A stretch of 64,000 bases of DNA from an uncultured Pelosinus sp. (GCA_900542835.1 UQPB01000003.1:62001-126000), one strand, 5' to 3'. Shown: positions 43,410 to 52,706, counted from the first letter of the stretch. The notes: generated by a model from the letters alone, not told the origin. Numbers and translations: made by a program.

Positions 43410-46043
43410 ATGTCTAAATACAGAGTATATGAATTAGCGAAGGACTATAATACCACGAGTAAATTAATTATAGATATCCTGGCCCGCAATAATATGGTGG
43501 CCAAAAATCATATGAGCAGTGTGGATGAAGCGGCAAAAGCCGTTGTTGAACGAACTTTTGCCCGGAAAACAGGGGCAGAGGTTGCCAGTGAGGAGCCCAA
43601 GCGGCCGGTACAGGAGCAGCGGCCGGGGGCAGTGGGGCAGCAGCATCGTCAGGCGCCGGCGCAGCCGCCTCGGCCTGTACAACACCAGCAACCGCAGCAG
43701 CACCAGCCGCAGCAGCGTCAACAACAGCAGCAGCAATACCAGCCGAACCAGTCTAACCAGCCGAGGTATCCGCAGCAGAATCAGCATCAACCGCAGAATC
43801 AGCAACGGCCAGCCGCTCCCGGGCAGCCGCAGCAGCAGCGTTTTGGCGGTCAACGCCAGCCGCAGCAGCCATTCCGCAATCAACAGCCGCAGCAGCAGTC
43901 AAGGCCGGCGAATCAGGCGGCTGCGCCTCAGGGGATGAGAAGCAGCGGTCAGCCGCAGCGGCCGCCACAGCAAAATCAACGGCCGCAGGACGCTAATTTC
44001 CGTCGCAACGACGCCACGACCGGACGCCCGGGCGAAACCCGGCCGCAGTCGCAGTCACAGCCACAGGGCGGTCAACAGAGACGCCCTCAGGGAGCTCAGC
44101 CTGGCAGGACCGGTACCTTCCAGCCGCAGGCTCCCGGCCAACGCAATGACCGTGGTGGCAATCGCCCCGGCCAGCAGCAGGGAAACCGCCGTCCCGGCGG
44201 CCCGCAGGACCGTCGCGGCAACAATCCGCAAAATCGCCAGCAGAACCGCAACCGGCCGCATAATCAGCCGCAGGTAAAAGCCGAGCCGGTGAGACCTAAG
44301 GTCGTTAAACTCGGCACCGAGTCGATGTCGGTAAAGGAATTGTCAGCCAAGTTTGGCCGGGAAGTCGGCGAGATCATTAAAAAGTTGATGATGCTGGGCG
44401 TTATGGCGACCATTAATCAGGAAATTGACATGGACACCGCCAGAATTCTCGCCAGCGAGTTTGGCATTACCGTCGAGGAACTGCCGCCGGAGGAAGATCC
44501 GACCGAAATCCCCGAGATCGAGGACAGCCCGGACAGCCTGCTGCCGCGGCCTCCCGTTATTACCATCATGGGGCATGTTGATCATGGCAAAACGTCGCTT
44601 TTGGACGCAATTCGCCAGACAAACGTATCGGCGCAGGAGGCCGGCGGCATTACCCAGCATATTGGGGCCTATCAGGTCAATTATCAAAATAATAAAATCG
44701 TATTCCTGGATACTCCCGGCCACGAGGCGTTTACCGCCATGCGCGCCCGCGGCGCCCAGGTCACCGATGTCGCTATTCTGGTTGTCGCCGCGGATGACGG
44801 TGTAATGCCGCAGACCATTGAAGCGATCAACCATGCCAAGGCGGCAAAGGTTCCCATTATCGTTGCGGTCAATAAAGTCGACCGTCCCGGCGCAAATGTC
44901 GACCGGATCAAGCAGCAGCTGACCGAGCAGGGACTGGTAACGGAAGAATGGGGCGGCGACACGATCGTGGTTCCGGTTTCCGCTAAGACCAAGGCCGGCA
45001 TTACTGATTTGCTGGAAACGATTCTGCTGGTTGCCGAAGTGCAGGAATTGAAAGCGAATCCTAATCGTCTGGCGATAGGCACCATTATTGAGGCCCAGTT
45101 GGATAAAGGCCGTGGTCCGGTAGCGACCGTCCTGGTACAGAAGGGGACGCTGCGGATCGGCGATACCATTATTGCCGGCACCGCTTATGGCAAGGTCAGA
45201 GCAATGGTCAATGACCGCGGTGACAAAGTCAAGAAAGCGACGCCGTCGATGCCGGTTGAGGTACTTGGTTTATCCGATGTACCGATGGCAGGCGATGTTT
45301 TGGCGGTTGTCGATGAGAATACGGCCCGCTCGGTCGCGGAAAAACGGGTTTCGAAGAAACGCATAGAAGACATGGGTCAGATGCAGAAAATTTCGCTCGA
45401 CGATCTGTTTACCCAGATTCAGGCAGGCAAACTTAAGGATCTCAACATCGTTATCAAAGCCGATGTGCAGGGGTCGATCGAAGCTTTGCGGCAGGCGTTT
45501 GAGGGCATGCAGAACAAGGAAGTGCGCGTCAGCCTGGTTCATGCCGGCGTCGGCGCCATCAACGAATCTGACGTCATGCTTGCTTCTGCCGCCAACGCAT
45601 TGATTATTGGCTTTAACGTCCGGCCTGACGCCAATTCCCGCAAAGCGGCGGAAGCGGAGAAGGTCGATATCCGCACCTATCGCGTCATCTATGACGTCGT
45701 CAATGATGTAGAAGCGGCGCTGACCGGTATGCTGGCGCCGGAATTCAAAGAGGTAGTGCAAGGACGTCTGGAAGTGCGGAAGGTGATTTCGATACCAAAG
45801 GCTGTCGTTGCCGGCTGCTATGTTTTAGAGGGAAAAATTGCCAACAGTTCACAGCTGCGAATTGTCCGCAACGGGATTGTTGTCCATGAAGGCAAGGTCG
45901 AATCGCTGCGGCGGTTTAAGGATGAGGTCAAAGAGGTGGCTGCCGGCTACGAATGCGGCGTTTCCATCGAAAAATACCGTGATGTCAAAGAGGGCGACAT
46001 TCTTGAAGCTTTCGCGATGGAACAGGTTAAGCCGAGCAACTAA
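43410..46043 (+). CDS. infB: Translation initiation factor IF-2
   Basis: The 877-residue GTPase has a first IF2N domain (YRVYELAKDYNTTSKLIIDIL), a very long Gln/Pro/Asn/Arg-rich linker at about residues 60-290, a second IF2N domain, then the G domain with GHVDHGKTSLLD, DTPGHEAF and NKVD, and domains II-IV. It brings initiator tRNA to the 30S. ATG 43410 follows GGGGGTGG. The linker DNA is rich in CAG/CAA/CCG repeats and is the most Gln-rich tract in the window. Confidence 0.97.
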   Translation: MSKYRVYELAKDYNTTSKLIIDILARNNMVAKNHMSSVDEAAKAVVERTFARKTGAEVASEEPKRPVQEQRPGAVGQQHRQAPAQPPRPVQHQQPQQHQPQQRQQQQQQYQPNQSNQPRYPQQNQHQPQNQQRPAAPGQPQQQRFGGQRQPQQPFRNQQPQQQSRPANQAAAPQGMRSSGQPQRPPQQNQRPQDANFRRNDATTGRPGETRPQSQSQPQGGQQRRPQGAQPGRTGTFQPQAPGQRNDRGGNRPGQQQGNRRPGGPQDRRGNNPQNRQQNRNRPHNQPQVKAEPVRPKVVKLGTESMSVKELSAKFGREVGEIIKKLMMLGVMATINQEIDMDTARILASEFGITVEELPPEEDPTEIPEIEDSPDSLLPRPPVITIMGHVDHGKTSLLDAIRQTNVSAQEAGGITQHIGAYQVNYQNNKIVFLDTPGHEAFTAMRARGAQVTDVAILVVAADDGVMPQTIEAINHAKAAKVPIIVAVNKVDRPGANVDRIKQQLTEQGLVTEEWGGDTIVVPVSAKTKAGITDLLETILLVAEVQELKANPNRLAIGTIIEAQLDKGRGPVATVLVQKGTLRIGDTIIAGTAYGKVRAMVNDRGDKVKKATPSMPVEVLGLSDVPMAGDVLAVVDENTARSVAEKRVSKKRIEDMGQMQKISLDDLFTQIQAGKLKDLNIVIKADVQGSIEALRQAFEGMQNKEVRVSLVHAGVGAINESDVMLASAANALIIGFNVRPDANSRKAAEAEKVDIRTYRVIYDVVNDVEAALTGMLAPEFKEVVQGRLEVRKVISIPKAVVAGCYVLEGKIANSSQLRIVRNGIVVHEGKVESLRRFKDEVKEVAAGYECGVSIEKYRDVKEGDILEAFAMEQVKPSN

Positions 46044-46086
46044 GCGGCAGGCCTGCTATTGTGAGTGAGCGAGCGGAGGTAAGGAT

Positions 46087-46443
46087 ATGGGTCAACTACG
46101 GATTGAAAAAGTTCAGGAATTCATTAAACAGGAAATCAGCCAGATTATTCTTACCGACCTTAAAGATCCCCGGGTTGGCTTTGTTACTGTCACCCGGGTT
46201 GAGGTTACCGGCGATTTGCAGCAGGCAAAAATCTTTGTCAGCTTGATGGGCAGCGCCGAGCAAAAAGCTGCAACCTTGCAGGGGTTGCAGCGAGCGCTGG
46301 GATTTATGCGGACAGAGATTGGCAAACGGCTGCGGCTGCGAATGGTGCCCGAGTTGAGTCTGGCTGCTGACGAATCGCTTGATTACAGTGTCCGTATTCA
46401 AAAGCTGCTTGATGAAATCAAGCAGGATGAGCCGGAAAACTGA
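46087..46443 (+). CDS. rbfA: Ribosome-binding factor A
   Basis: This 118-residue KH-like 30S maturation and cold-shock factor has VQEFIKQEISQIILTDLKDPRVGFVTVT and ELSLAADESLDYSVRI. It follows infB directly; the ylxP gene found between infB and rbfA in B. subtilis is absent. ATG 46087 follows GGAGGTAAGG. Confidence 0.96.
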   Translation: MGQLRIEKVQEFIKQEISQIILTDLKDPRVGFVTVTRVEVTGDLQQAKIFVSLMGSAEQKAATLQGLQRALGFMRTEIGKRLRLRMVPELSLAADESLDYSVRIQKLLDEIKQDEPEN

Positions 46444-46444
46444 C

Positions 46445-47392
46445 ATGAACATTACATTAGCGCAGGCAGCTTACTATATTGTAAATGCGAATAATGTTGT
46501 CATCACCGGACATGTCCATCCTGACGGGGATTGCCTAGGCTCCATGCTGGCTGTATACCGTTTGTGTCAGCAGCGCCAGATCGGGGCGCTGCTGCTGCTG
46601 GATGATGATATTCCAGCGGCTTACCGGTTTTTACCTGATGTTGACAGGATTGAAAAACCGCAGCGAACGGTGCAGGCGGATCTGCTTATTGTCGTAGACG
46701 CCAGCGATGCGGAGCGTATCGGCCGCGTTGGCGAGTGTGTCAAGGCGCCGGTTTTGAATATTGATCATCATATTTCTAACACTGCCTTTGCCGATTACCT
46801 GTTTTTAGACGTGGCGGCAGCGGCAACCGGATCGATCATTTACTCGCTGTTTTGTCATCTTGGCATTCGCCCGGATAAACAGACGGCCATTTGTCTGTAT
46901 ACGGCTATTGTTACTGATTGCGGCTTTTTCCGTTATGCCAATACCAGCGGTGAGACACTGCGTCATGGCGCCGAATTGCTGGATTGCGGCGTGGAACCGG
47001 CAGCAATTGCCGAGGCGCTGGAGACCAAACCGGCCGGCAGTGTTTTCTGTCTGATTCAGGTACTTGAAACACTGGAAATCTCCGCGGATGGCAAAATTGC
47101 CTGGGTCACCGTACCGCCAGCCGTGATGGAAGCTGCTGAAAGTACGGATGAGTTTATTAATTATCCCCGCAGTATTGCCGGCGTGGAAGTTGCTATTATG
47201 TTTAAAGCGGCTGAAGCCAATCTGATCCGTGTGAGTCTGCGGTCGCGCGGAGTCGATGTCAGCGCGATCGCACTGCGATTCGGCGGCGGCGGCCATCAGC
47301 GCGCCGCCGGCTGCTCGATCGCCGCTCCGCTGGCAGATGCTAAAGCGCGGCTGCTGGCGGCAGTCGCCGAATCGTTGGCAGGTCAGGCATGA
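46445..47392 (+). CDS. nrnA: DHH/DHHA1 phosphoesterase NrnA (nanoRNase/pAp phosphatase)
   Basis: This 315-residue protein has the metal-binding motifs HPDGDCLGS, VVDASDAERIG and DHHISN and the DHHA1 motif GGGGHQRAAGC. It degrades 2-5 nt RNAs and dephosphorylates pAp. ATG 46445 lies two bases after the rbfA stop; truB overlaps its end by ATGA. The rbfA-nrnA-truB order is common in anaerobic Firmicutes. Confidence 0.95.
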   Translation: MNITLAQAAYYIVNANNVVITGHVHPDGDCLGSMLAVYRLCQQRQIGALLLLDDDIPAAYRFLPDVDRIEKPQRTVQADLLIVVDASDAERIGRVGECVKAPVLNIDHHISNTAFADYLFLDVAAAATGSIIYSLFCHLGIRPDKQTAICLYTAIVTDCGFFRYANTSGETLRHGAELLDCGVEPAAIAEALETKPAGSVFCLIQVLETLEISADGKIAWVTVPPAVMEAAESTDEFINYPRSIAGVEVAIMFKAAEANLIRVSLRSRGVDVSAIALRFGGGGHQRAAGCSIAAPLADAKARLLAAVAESLAGQA

Positions 47393-48258
47393 TTTCCGGC
47401 GTAATCAATCTGCTGAAGCCTCCCGGTATGACTTCACATGATGCGGTTTCCTTTATCCGGCGGGTTTATGGACAAAAACAGGTTGGGCATGCCGGTACGC
47501 TGGACCCAGCCGCCGCCGGCGTTTTGCCTGTCTTTCTCGGTAGAGCCACCCGACTGGTGGAATATCTCGCCGAGGATGACAAGCAGTACCGGGTCGAACT
47601 CCGTTTCGGCCAGGAGACCGACAGTGGCGACGATACCGGTAACGTAATCCGCACCAGTGAACTGATTCCCGACTCCGAAGCCGTTCGCCGCAGTTTGGCC
47701 TCGCTTTTGGGGCAAGGCAGCCAGATTCCGCCGATGCATTCGGCAATCAAAATTGGCGGCCGCAAGCTGTATGAACTGGCGCGGCAGGGGCTTGTCGTGG
47801 AGCGCAAACCGAGACCAATTACGATTTATGCCATCTCACTGCTGCAGATGAGCGGTGACTGCGCTTTATTTGATGTTGTTTGCTCGAAAGGAACTTATAT
47901 CCGCACTTTGTGTGCCGAGATTGGCCTGCGTTGTCAGTCCGCGGCAACGATGACATTTCTGCTTCGCGGCAGAGTGGGGGAGTGCCGCCTGGAAAAGGCG
48001 GTTTCGCTGGAAGAAATCAGCAATAATCCGCTGCAGGCGATAGAACCGGCCGATTTGTTGTTAACGAAATTGCCGGAACTGCTATTGTCTGGCAGCGATG
48101 CGGCACGATTTCTCAATGGACAAAAAATCAATGCGGCCTCGACGGCAGAATCTGACGCAACGCATAGAGTCTACGATCCTGACGGGATTTTTATCGGCAT
48201 TGCCAAGATCGACGGTGATACGCTTATTCCACAAAAAGTGTTCTTACCGGATGTGTGA
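47389..48258 (+). CDS. truB: tRNA pseudouridine(55) synthase TruB
   Basis: This 289-residue enzyme has the N-terminal GVINLLKPPGMTSHDAV, the catalytic Asp in GTLDPAAAGVLP and the motif GRKLYELAR, with a C-terminal PUA-like part. It makes psi55 in the T-loop of tRNAs. It overlaps nrnA (ATGA). Confidence 0.97.
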   Translation: MISGVINLLKPPGMTSHDAVSFIRRVYGQKQVGHAGTLDPAAAGVLPVFLGRATRLVEYLAEDDKQYRVELRFGQETDSGDDTGNVIRTSELIPDSEAVRRSLASLLGQGSQIPPMHSAIKIGGRKLYELARQGLVVERKPRPITIYAISLLQMSGDCALFDVVCSKGTYIRTLCAEIGLRCQSAATMTFLLRGRVGECRLEKAVSLEEISNNPLQAIEPADLLLTKLPELLLSGSDAARFLNGQKINAASTAESDATHRVYDPDGIFIGIAKIDGDTLIPQKVFLPDV

Positions 48259-48273
48259 GGCAGAGGAGTTAGC

Positions 48274-49197
48274 ATGATAGTCATTAATCAACTGGAAGCG
48301 GTGGACGGTATTGCCGGAGCGGCGGTAGCGCTGGGGACGTTTGACGGTGTTCATCTGGGGCATCAACGGGTTATAGGCCGGGCGGCGGCATGCGCCAAAC
48401 GAACAGGGGCAAAAAGCGTTGTCGTGACCTTTGGCAATCATCCGCTCTCGATTCTGACCCCCGGACACTGCCCGCTTCTGATTACTGCCGCAGCGGAAAA
48501 GGAGCGTCTGATGGCTGAATTGCAGATCGACGTTCTGTGCCGTATTCCGTTTACCGGCGATTTGCTGCGGCTGGCGCCGCGTGTTTTTATCGACAGATTG
48601 CTGTCGGTTTTCTTGCCGGCGGCGATTATTGTCGGTCCTAATTATTCTTTCGGCTACCGCGGCTTGGGAACGCCGGAACTATTGACCGAAATCGGCCGCG
48701 AGAAAGGCTTTTCCGTGCATGTGCAGGAGGCTGTTGATGTTGATGGCAGCATGGTCAGCAGTACGAGCATCCGTCACTATATCGGCAGCGGTGATGTGTC
48801 GCAGGCGGCAAAATTGCTGGGGCGTCCGTTCCGGCTTGCCGGCAAGGTTGTCGACGGCGATAAACGCGGCCGTACACTTGGCTTTCCCACTGCCAATATC
48901 GCCTTGCCTCCCGAGCAATTGCTGCCCGGCGACGGTGTCTACGCAGTCTATGCACTCATCGATGGCCAGCGGCTGCCGGCACTGGCCAATATCGGCAGCA
49001 ATCCGACATTTTTACAGCAGACCAGACGGCTGGAAGTGTTTATTCTCGATTTTCAATCTGACTTATACGGCATCGAGCTTGGCGTGGAATTTAGCCGCAG
49101 GCTGCGTTCCGAGCTGACCTTTACCAGTGTGGAAGCATTGACGGAGCGAATCGCTCTTGATGTGGCTGAGGCCAGAGCTTATTTTGACGGCAGATAA
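48274..49197 (+). CDS. ribF: Bifunctional riboflavin kinase/FMN adenylyltransferase RibF
   Basis: This 307-residue protein has an N-terminal adenylyltransferase (GTFDGVHLGHQRV; VGPNYSFGYRGLG) and a C-terminal riboflavin kinase domain (GRTLGFPTANI; ANIGSNPTF). It converts riboflavin to FMN and FAD. Placement after truB is standard. Confidence 0.97.
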   Translation: MIVINQLEAVDGIAGAAVALGTFDGVHLGHQRVIGRAAACAKRTGAKSVVVTFGNHPLSILTPGHCPLLITAAAEKERLMAELQIDVLCRIPFTGDLLRLAPRVFIDRLLSVFLPAAIIVGPNYSFGYRGLGTPELLTEIGREKGFSVHVQEAVDVDGSMVSSTSIRHYIGSGDVSQAAKLLGRPFRLAGKVVDGDKRGRTLGFPTANIALPPEQLLPGDGVYAVYALIDGQRLPALANIGSNPTFLQQTRRLEVFILDFQSDLYGIELGVEFSRRLRSELTFTSVEALTERIALDVAEARAYFDGR

Positions 49198-49210
49198 TTT
49201 CTGCTGAACG

Positions 49211-49239
49211 TTGCTTTGCCGCCGCCGATATGCTAAACT
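49211..49239 (+). promoter_or_regulatory. Promoter for rpsO
   Basis: TTGCTT at 49211-49216 and TAAACT at 49234-49239 are 17 bases apart, with TGC before the -10 (extended -10). It lies just after ribF and gives rpsO a leader of about 105 bases. Confidence 0.68.
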
Positions 49240-49284
49240 ATAAATAGCCGTTAAGCTTGTCTCTTGCGGCTGCATGATGAACCA

Positions 49285-49322
49285 TAGCGAGGATGGCCGA
49301 AGCTCCGACGACATCTTGGCTA
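49285..49322 (+). promoter_or_regulatory. Candidate S15-binding leader of rpsO
   Basis: TAGCGAGGATG (49285-49295) pairs with CATCTTGGCTA (49312-49322) over 10 of 11 positions, including one G-T wobble and one G-G mismatch. It lies between the rpsO promoter and its Shine-Dalgarno (AAAGGAGGTG, 49338-49347). S15 represses its own translation via leader RNAs in many bacteria, including Geobacillus; this fold is a candidate for that. Confidence 0.5.
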
Positions 49323-49351
49323 GCGGGGATCAACCTAAAAGGAGGTGTACT

Positions 49352-49618
49352 ATGCTAGCGCCGGATCAAAAACAACAATTGATTGAAACCTACCGCATTC
49401 ATGAGAATGATACCGGTTCACCGGAAGTCCAAATTGCGATTCTGACCGAACGGATTAATTATCTGACAGGCCACTTGAAAGAACACAAAAAGGATCATCA
49501 TTCCCGTCGCGGCCTGCTGAAAATGGTTGGCCAGCGCAGAGGGTTGCTTAACTATCTGCGTGACAACGATATTGAACGCTATCGGACGATTCTGCAGAAA
49601 TTAAACCTGCGCAAATAG
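49352..49618 (+). CDS. rpsO: 30S ribosomal protein S15
   Basis: This 88-residue protein has the S15 signature HENDTGSPEVQIAILTERI, then LKEHKKDHHSRRGLLKMVGQRR and RYRTILQKLNLRK. It binds the central 16S rRNA junction. ATG 49352 follows an ideal AAAGGAGGTG; the frame is open 26 codons further but that is leader RNA. A terminator follows at once. Confidence 0.98.
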   Translation: MLAPDQKQQLIETYRIHENDTGSPEVQIAILTERINYLTGHLKEHKKDHHSRRGLLKMVGQRRGLLNYLRDNDIERYRTILQKLNLRK

Positions 49619-49631
49619 TGCAGGTAATGGC

Positions 49632-49660
49632 GAGACTTGGCGTATGCCAAGTCTTTTCTC
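49632..49660 (+). terminator. Intrinsic terminator between rpsO and pnp
   Basis: AGACTTGGC (49633-49641) pairs with GCCAAGTCT (49646-49654), loop GTAT, followed by TTTTCTC. It partly separates rpsO from pnp. Confidence 0.85.
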
Positions 49661-49784
49661 ATGTCCGCAATCAAACCCGCACAGATTATTTGGGATTGGC
49701 TGCCGTCAAAAAAGGGAATACTACAAAAAATGTCGAAGTAATAGGCTTTGAAAAAAGATGGAAATATAGAGGAGGAAAACTGCA

Positions 49785-51878
49785 ATGCATAGTTTTCAAA
49801 TGCAGCTGGGCGGGAGGCAATTAACAATTGAAGCCGGCAAGATGGCCAAGCAGGCTAACGGCGCCGTCCTGGTGCGTTACGGCGATACGGCGGTATTGGT
49901 AAGCGCAACCGCTTCCAAAGACCCGCGCGAAGGAATCGACTTTTTTCCGCTAACGGTTGATTACGAGGAAAGACTCTATTCGGTTGGGAAAATTCCCGGC
50001 GGCTTTATCAAGCGGGAGGGCCGCCCCAGCGAGGCGGCGATTTTAGCCGGCCGGCTGATTGACCGTCCGATCCGGCCCTTGTTTGATGAAGGCTTCCGCA
50101 ATGATGTACAGGTTGTGGCCACAGTGATGTCTGTGGATCAAAATAACGCTCCGGAGATTCCGGCAATGATCGGCGCTTCTTGCGCTTTGGTTATTTCCGA
50201 CATTCCCTTTTCCGGGCCGATCGGCGGCGTTCGTGTCGGCCTGATTAACGGCCAGTTTTTGATTAATCCCACTGTTGACGAGCAGGCGCAAAGCGAACTC
50301 AGCCTGGTTGTAGCCGGGACAAAAGATGCGGTGCTGATGGTGGAGGCCGGCGCGAACGAATTGCCGGAGACGGTTATTCTCGAGGCGATTCTGTTCGGGC
50401 ATGAAGTAATTCGTGAGTTGGTTGCCTTCCAGGAAAAAATACGCGAAGCAATCGGCTTGCCGAAAAAAGAGCTGAAAAAATATGAGCCGTTGCCAGAGAT
50501 CAATCAGGCGGTACGGGAATACTGCACCGATAAATTGCGGCTGGCAATCTCTAACTCCGACAAGCTGACCAGGGAAGAAAATATCAAACAGGTCAAAACG
50601 GAAACAGCGGCTTACTTTGCGGAGCTCTTTCCCGACAATAGAAAAGATGTCTCTTATGTGATGCAAAAGGTATTAAAAGAGCTTGTCCGTAAGATGATTA
50701 CCGTCGACAAGATTCGTCCCGATGGCAGAAAACTGGATGAAGTCCGTCCGGTAAGCTGCGAAGCGGGCGTGTTGGCAAGAACGCATGGCTCAGGGCTGTT
50801 TACGCGCGGACAGACCCAGGTGCTGACAATTACCACACTGGGTGCGATTGGCGATGAACAAATATTGGACGGGCTTGGCGTCGAAGATTCTAAGCGCTAT
50901 ATCCACCATTATAATTTCCCCCCCTACAGTGTTGGCGAGGCCCGGCCGATGCGCAGCCCCGGACGCCGTGAAATCGGTCACGGCGCGCTGGCGGAAAGGG
51001 CGCTGATCCCCGTCATTCCTCCCGCCACCGATTTCCCCTATACAATCCGGCTGGTATCGGAAGTTTTGGAATCAAACGGCTCAAGCTCGATGGGCAGCGT
51101 CTGCGGCAGCACGCTTTCGCTGATGGATGCCGGCGTGCCAATCAAGGCGCCTGTTTCAGGCGTGGCGATGGGACTGGTAAAAGACGGCGATCACTACACG
51201 ATTTTAACTGATATTCAAGGCATGGAAGACGCGCTGGGCGATATGGACTTTAAAGTAGCCGGCACAGCCAAAGGTGTTACCGCCATCCAGATGGATATAA
51301 AAATTGCCGGTATCACCAAGGATATTCTCCACGATGCGTTGGAGCAGGCCAAGCAGGGCCGGATGCATATTCTCCAGATCATGCTGGAGGCATTGGCGGC
51401 GCCGCGCGCTGATCTTTCCCCGTTTGCCCCGCGAATTATCACTCTTTCCATTGATCCCGATAAGATCCGCGATGTCATTGGACCGGGCGGCAAGACGATC
51501 AAAAAGATTATCGACGAAACCGGCGTTACCATTGATATTGAGGACGACGGCACCGTATTTATCGCCGCTGTGGACCGGGCGGCCGGCCAAAAGGCGGTAC
51601 AGATCGTTGAAAACCTGGTGCGTTCAGTCGAAGTCGGCAGCGTTTACAACGGCAAGGTTACCCGCATGATGACTTTTGGCGCGTTTGTTGAGATTCTGCC
51701 CGGCAAGGAAGGGCTGGTTCACATCTCACAGTTGGCGTTGGAACGGGTGAATAAGGTTGAGGATGTTGTAAAAATTGGCGATGAAATAACCGTGAAGGTT
51801 ACGGAGATCGACCGGCAGGGCCGTATCAACCTATCGAGAAAAGAATTGCTGCGGGCGGCGCAAGGCAAGGCGGACTGA
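49785..51878 (+). CDS. pnp: Polyribonucleotide nucleotidyltransferase (PNPase)
   Basis: This 697-residue phosphorolytic 3'-5' exoribonuclease has two RNase PH domains (the second with GSGLFTRGQTQVLTITTLG and the active-site block GDHYTILTDIQGMEDALGDMD as split motifs), a KH domain (IRDVIGPGGKTIKKI) and an S1 domain at the C-terminus (GSVYNGKVTRMMTFGAFVEI). ATG 49785 follows AGAGGAGG. A terminator follows. Confidence 0.98.
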   Translation: MHSFQMQLGGRQLTIEAGKMAKQANGAVLVRYGDTAVLVSATASKDPREGIDFFPLTVDYEERLYSVGKIPGGFIKREGRPSEAAILAGRLIDRPIRPLFDEGFRNDVQVVATVMSVDQNNAPEIPAMIGASCALVISDIPFSGPIGGVRVGLINGQFLINPTVDEQAQSELSLVVAGTKDAVLMVEAGANELPETVILEAILFGHEVIRELVAFQEKIREAIGLPKKELKKYEPLPEINQAVREYCTDKLRLAISNSDKLTREENIKQVKTETAAYFAELFPDNRKDVSYVMQKVLKELVRKMITVDKIRPDGRKLDEVRPVSCEAGVLARTHGSGLFTRGQTQVLTITTLGAIGDEQILDGLGVEDSKRYIHHYNFPPYSVGEARPMRSPGRREIGHGALAERALIPVIPPATDFPYTIRLVSEVLESNGSSSMGSVCGSTLSLMDAGVPIKAPVSGVAMGLVKDGDHYTILTDIQGMEDALGDMDFKVAGTAKGVTAIQMDIKIAGITKDILHDALEQAKQGRMHILQIMLEALAAPRADLSPFAPRIITLSIDPDKIRDVIGPGGKTIKKIIDETGVTIDIEDDGTVFIAAVDRAAGQKAVQIVENLVRSVEVGSVYNGKVTRMMTFGAFVEILPGKEGLVHISQLALERVNKVEDVVKIGDEITVKVTEIDRQGRINLSRKELLRAAQGKAD

Positions 51879-51897
51879 CACGTTCTACCTGCAAGGT

Positions 51898-51932
51898 AAA
51901 GAAGCATAAACGTTGTTTATGCTTCTTTTTTT
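51898..51932 (+). terminator. Intrinsic terminator after pnp
   Basis: GAAGCATAAAC (51901-51911) pairs with GTTTATGCTTC (51915-51925), loop GTT, extended by AAA/TTT, and followed by a run of seven T. It closes the pnp transcript. Confidence 0.92.
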
Positions 51933-51992
51933 CATGTTTTCTTATTAATGGTAATACATTGATACCAATGAGAAATAAACGAGGTGCATGCC

Positions 51993-52706
51993 GTGAAAAT
52001 TTTTTTCAGCGCCCGCATTCGCTCCTGGTATGTAATGTTTACCGTTGTTACATTGGCGACAGTCTTTTTTAGCGACTTTCTCGCCGACCTCGGCTATGCG
52101 CCGACGCCGCACCAGGGAGGCGGACCGGTATTCCGGGGCAATCCCGCTTCACCGCAGGTCGCCTTTGCCTGTAATGTTTTTTGGGGCGAGGATATCATGC
52201 CTGATCTATTGCGCGTGCTAAGCGATAATCAGGTAAAAGCCACCTTCTTTATTGGCGGCAGCTGGGCGAAACGCCATCCGGAAAGTTTGAAAAGCATTGC
52301 CGATGCCGGGCATGAGCTTGGCAATCATTCCTTTACTCATCCTCATCCCAACCGTCTCAGCAAAGAACAGAATCAGGCAGAGATCAGCCGTACAGAGCAG
52401 TTGGTGGAAGAAGTTACCGGGGTTAAAACGCGCCTGTACGCGCCGCCTTACGGCGAGTATAACCGTACCGTCCTCACCGCGGCCGAAGAACTCGGCTACC
52501 TGACGATTATGTGGACGGCGGACACAATTGACTGGCGCCGTCCCAGTCCGGAAACGATTGTCAAACGGATTGAAGGTAAACTGCAAAATGGCTGCATTAT
52601 ATTGATGCATCCGACAGAGCCGACAATTCAGGCGCTGCCAGTATTGATCAAGTTGATTAAGGAGAAGGGGTATACGATTGTACCGGTAACCGATATCATA
52701 AAGTGA
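51993..52706 (+). CDS. ylxY: YlxY-type polysaccharide deacetylase-like protein, catalytic Asp missing
   Basis: This 237-residue protein has an N-terminal membrane anchor/signal (residues 10-30) and a NodB-fold domain. His112 and His116 in HSFTHP and the APPYGEYN motif are kept. The first NodB motif, normally TFDDG with base and metal Asp, reads FACNVFWGED here (Cys60-Asn61), so both Asp are lost. The location after pnp matches ylxY. It may bind, not hydrolyse, a wall glycan; alternatively another acid (Glu or Asp in WGED) serves. The start is GTG 51993 after CGAGGTG. Confidence 0.85.
   Translation: MKIFFSARIRSWYVMFTVVTLATVFFSDFLADLGYAPTPHQGGGPVFRGNPASPQVAFACNVFWGEDIMPDLLRVLSDNQVKATFFIGGSWAKRHPESLKSIADAGHELGNHSFTHPHPNRLSKEQNQAEISRTEQLVEEVTGVKTRLYAPPYGEYNRTVLTAAEELGYLTIMWTADTIDWRRPSPETIVKRIEGKLQNGCIILMHPTEPTIQALPVLIKLIKEKGYTIVPVTDIIK

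Noticed and set aside
43680..44280. CAG/CAA-rich repeats in infB as a CRISPR or mobile element
   Set aside because: No regular repeat-spacer spacing; the repeats follow codons of a Gln/Pro-rich linker within an intact gene.
49274..49351. Extra 26 codons in frame upstream of rpsO
   Set aside because: They lie in the structured leader ahead of an ideal Shine-Dalgarno and the S15 family starts at 49352.
49696..49724. TTGGCT-17-TACTAC as a pnp promoter
   Set aside because: Both boxes are weak; readthrough of the rpsO terminator is as likely.
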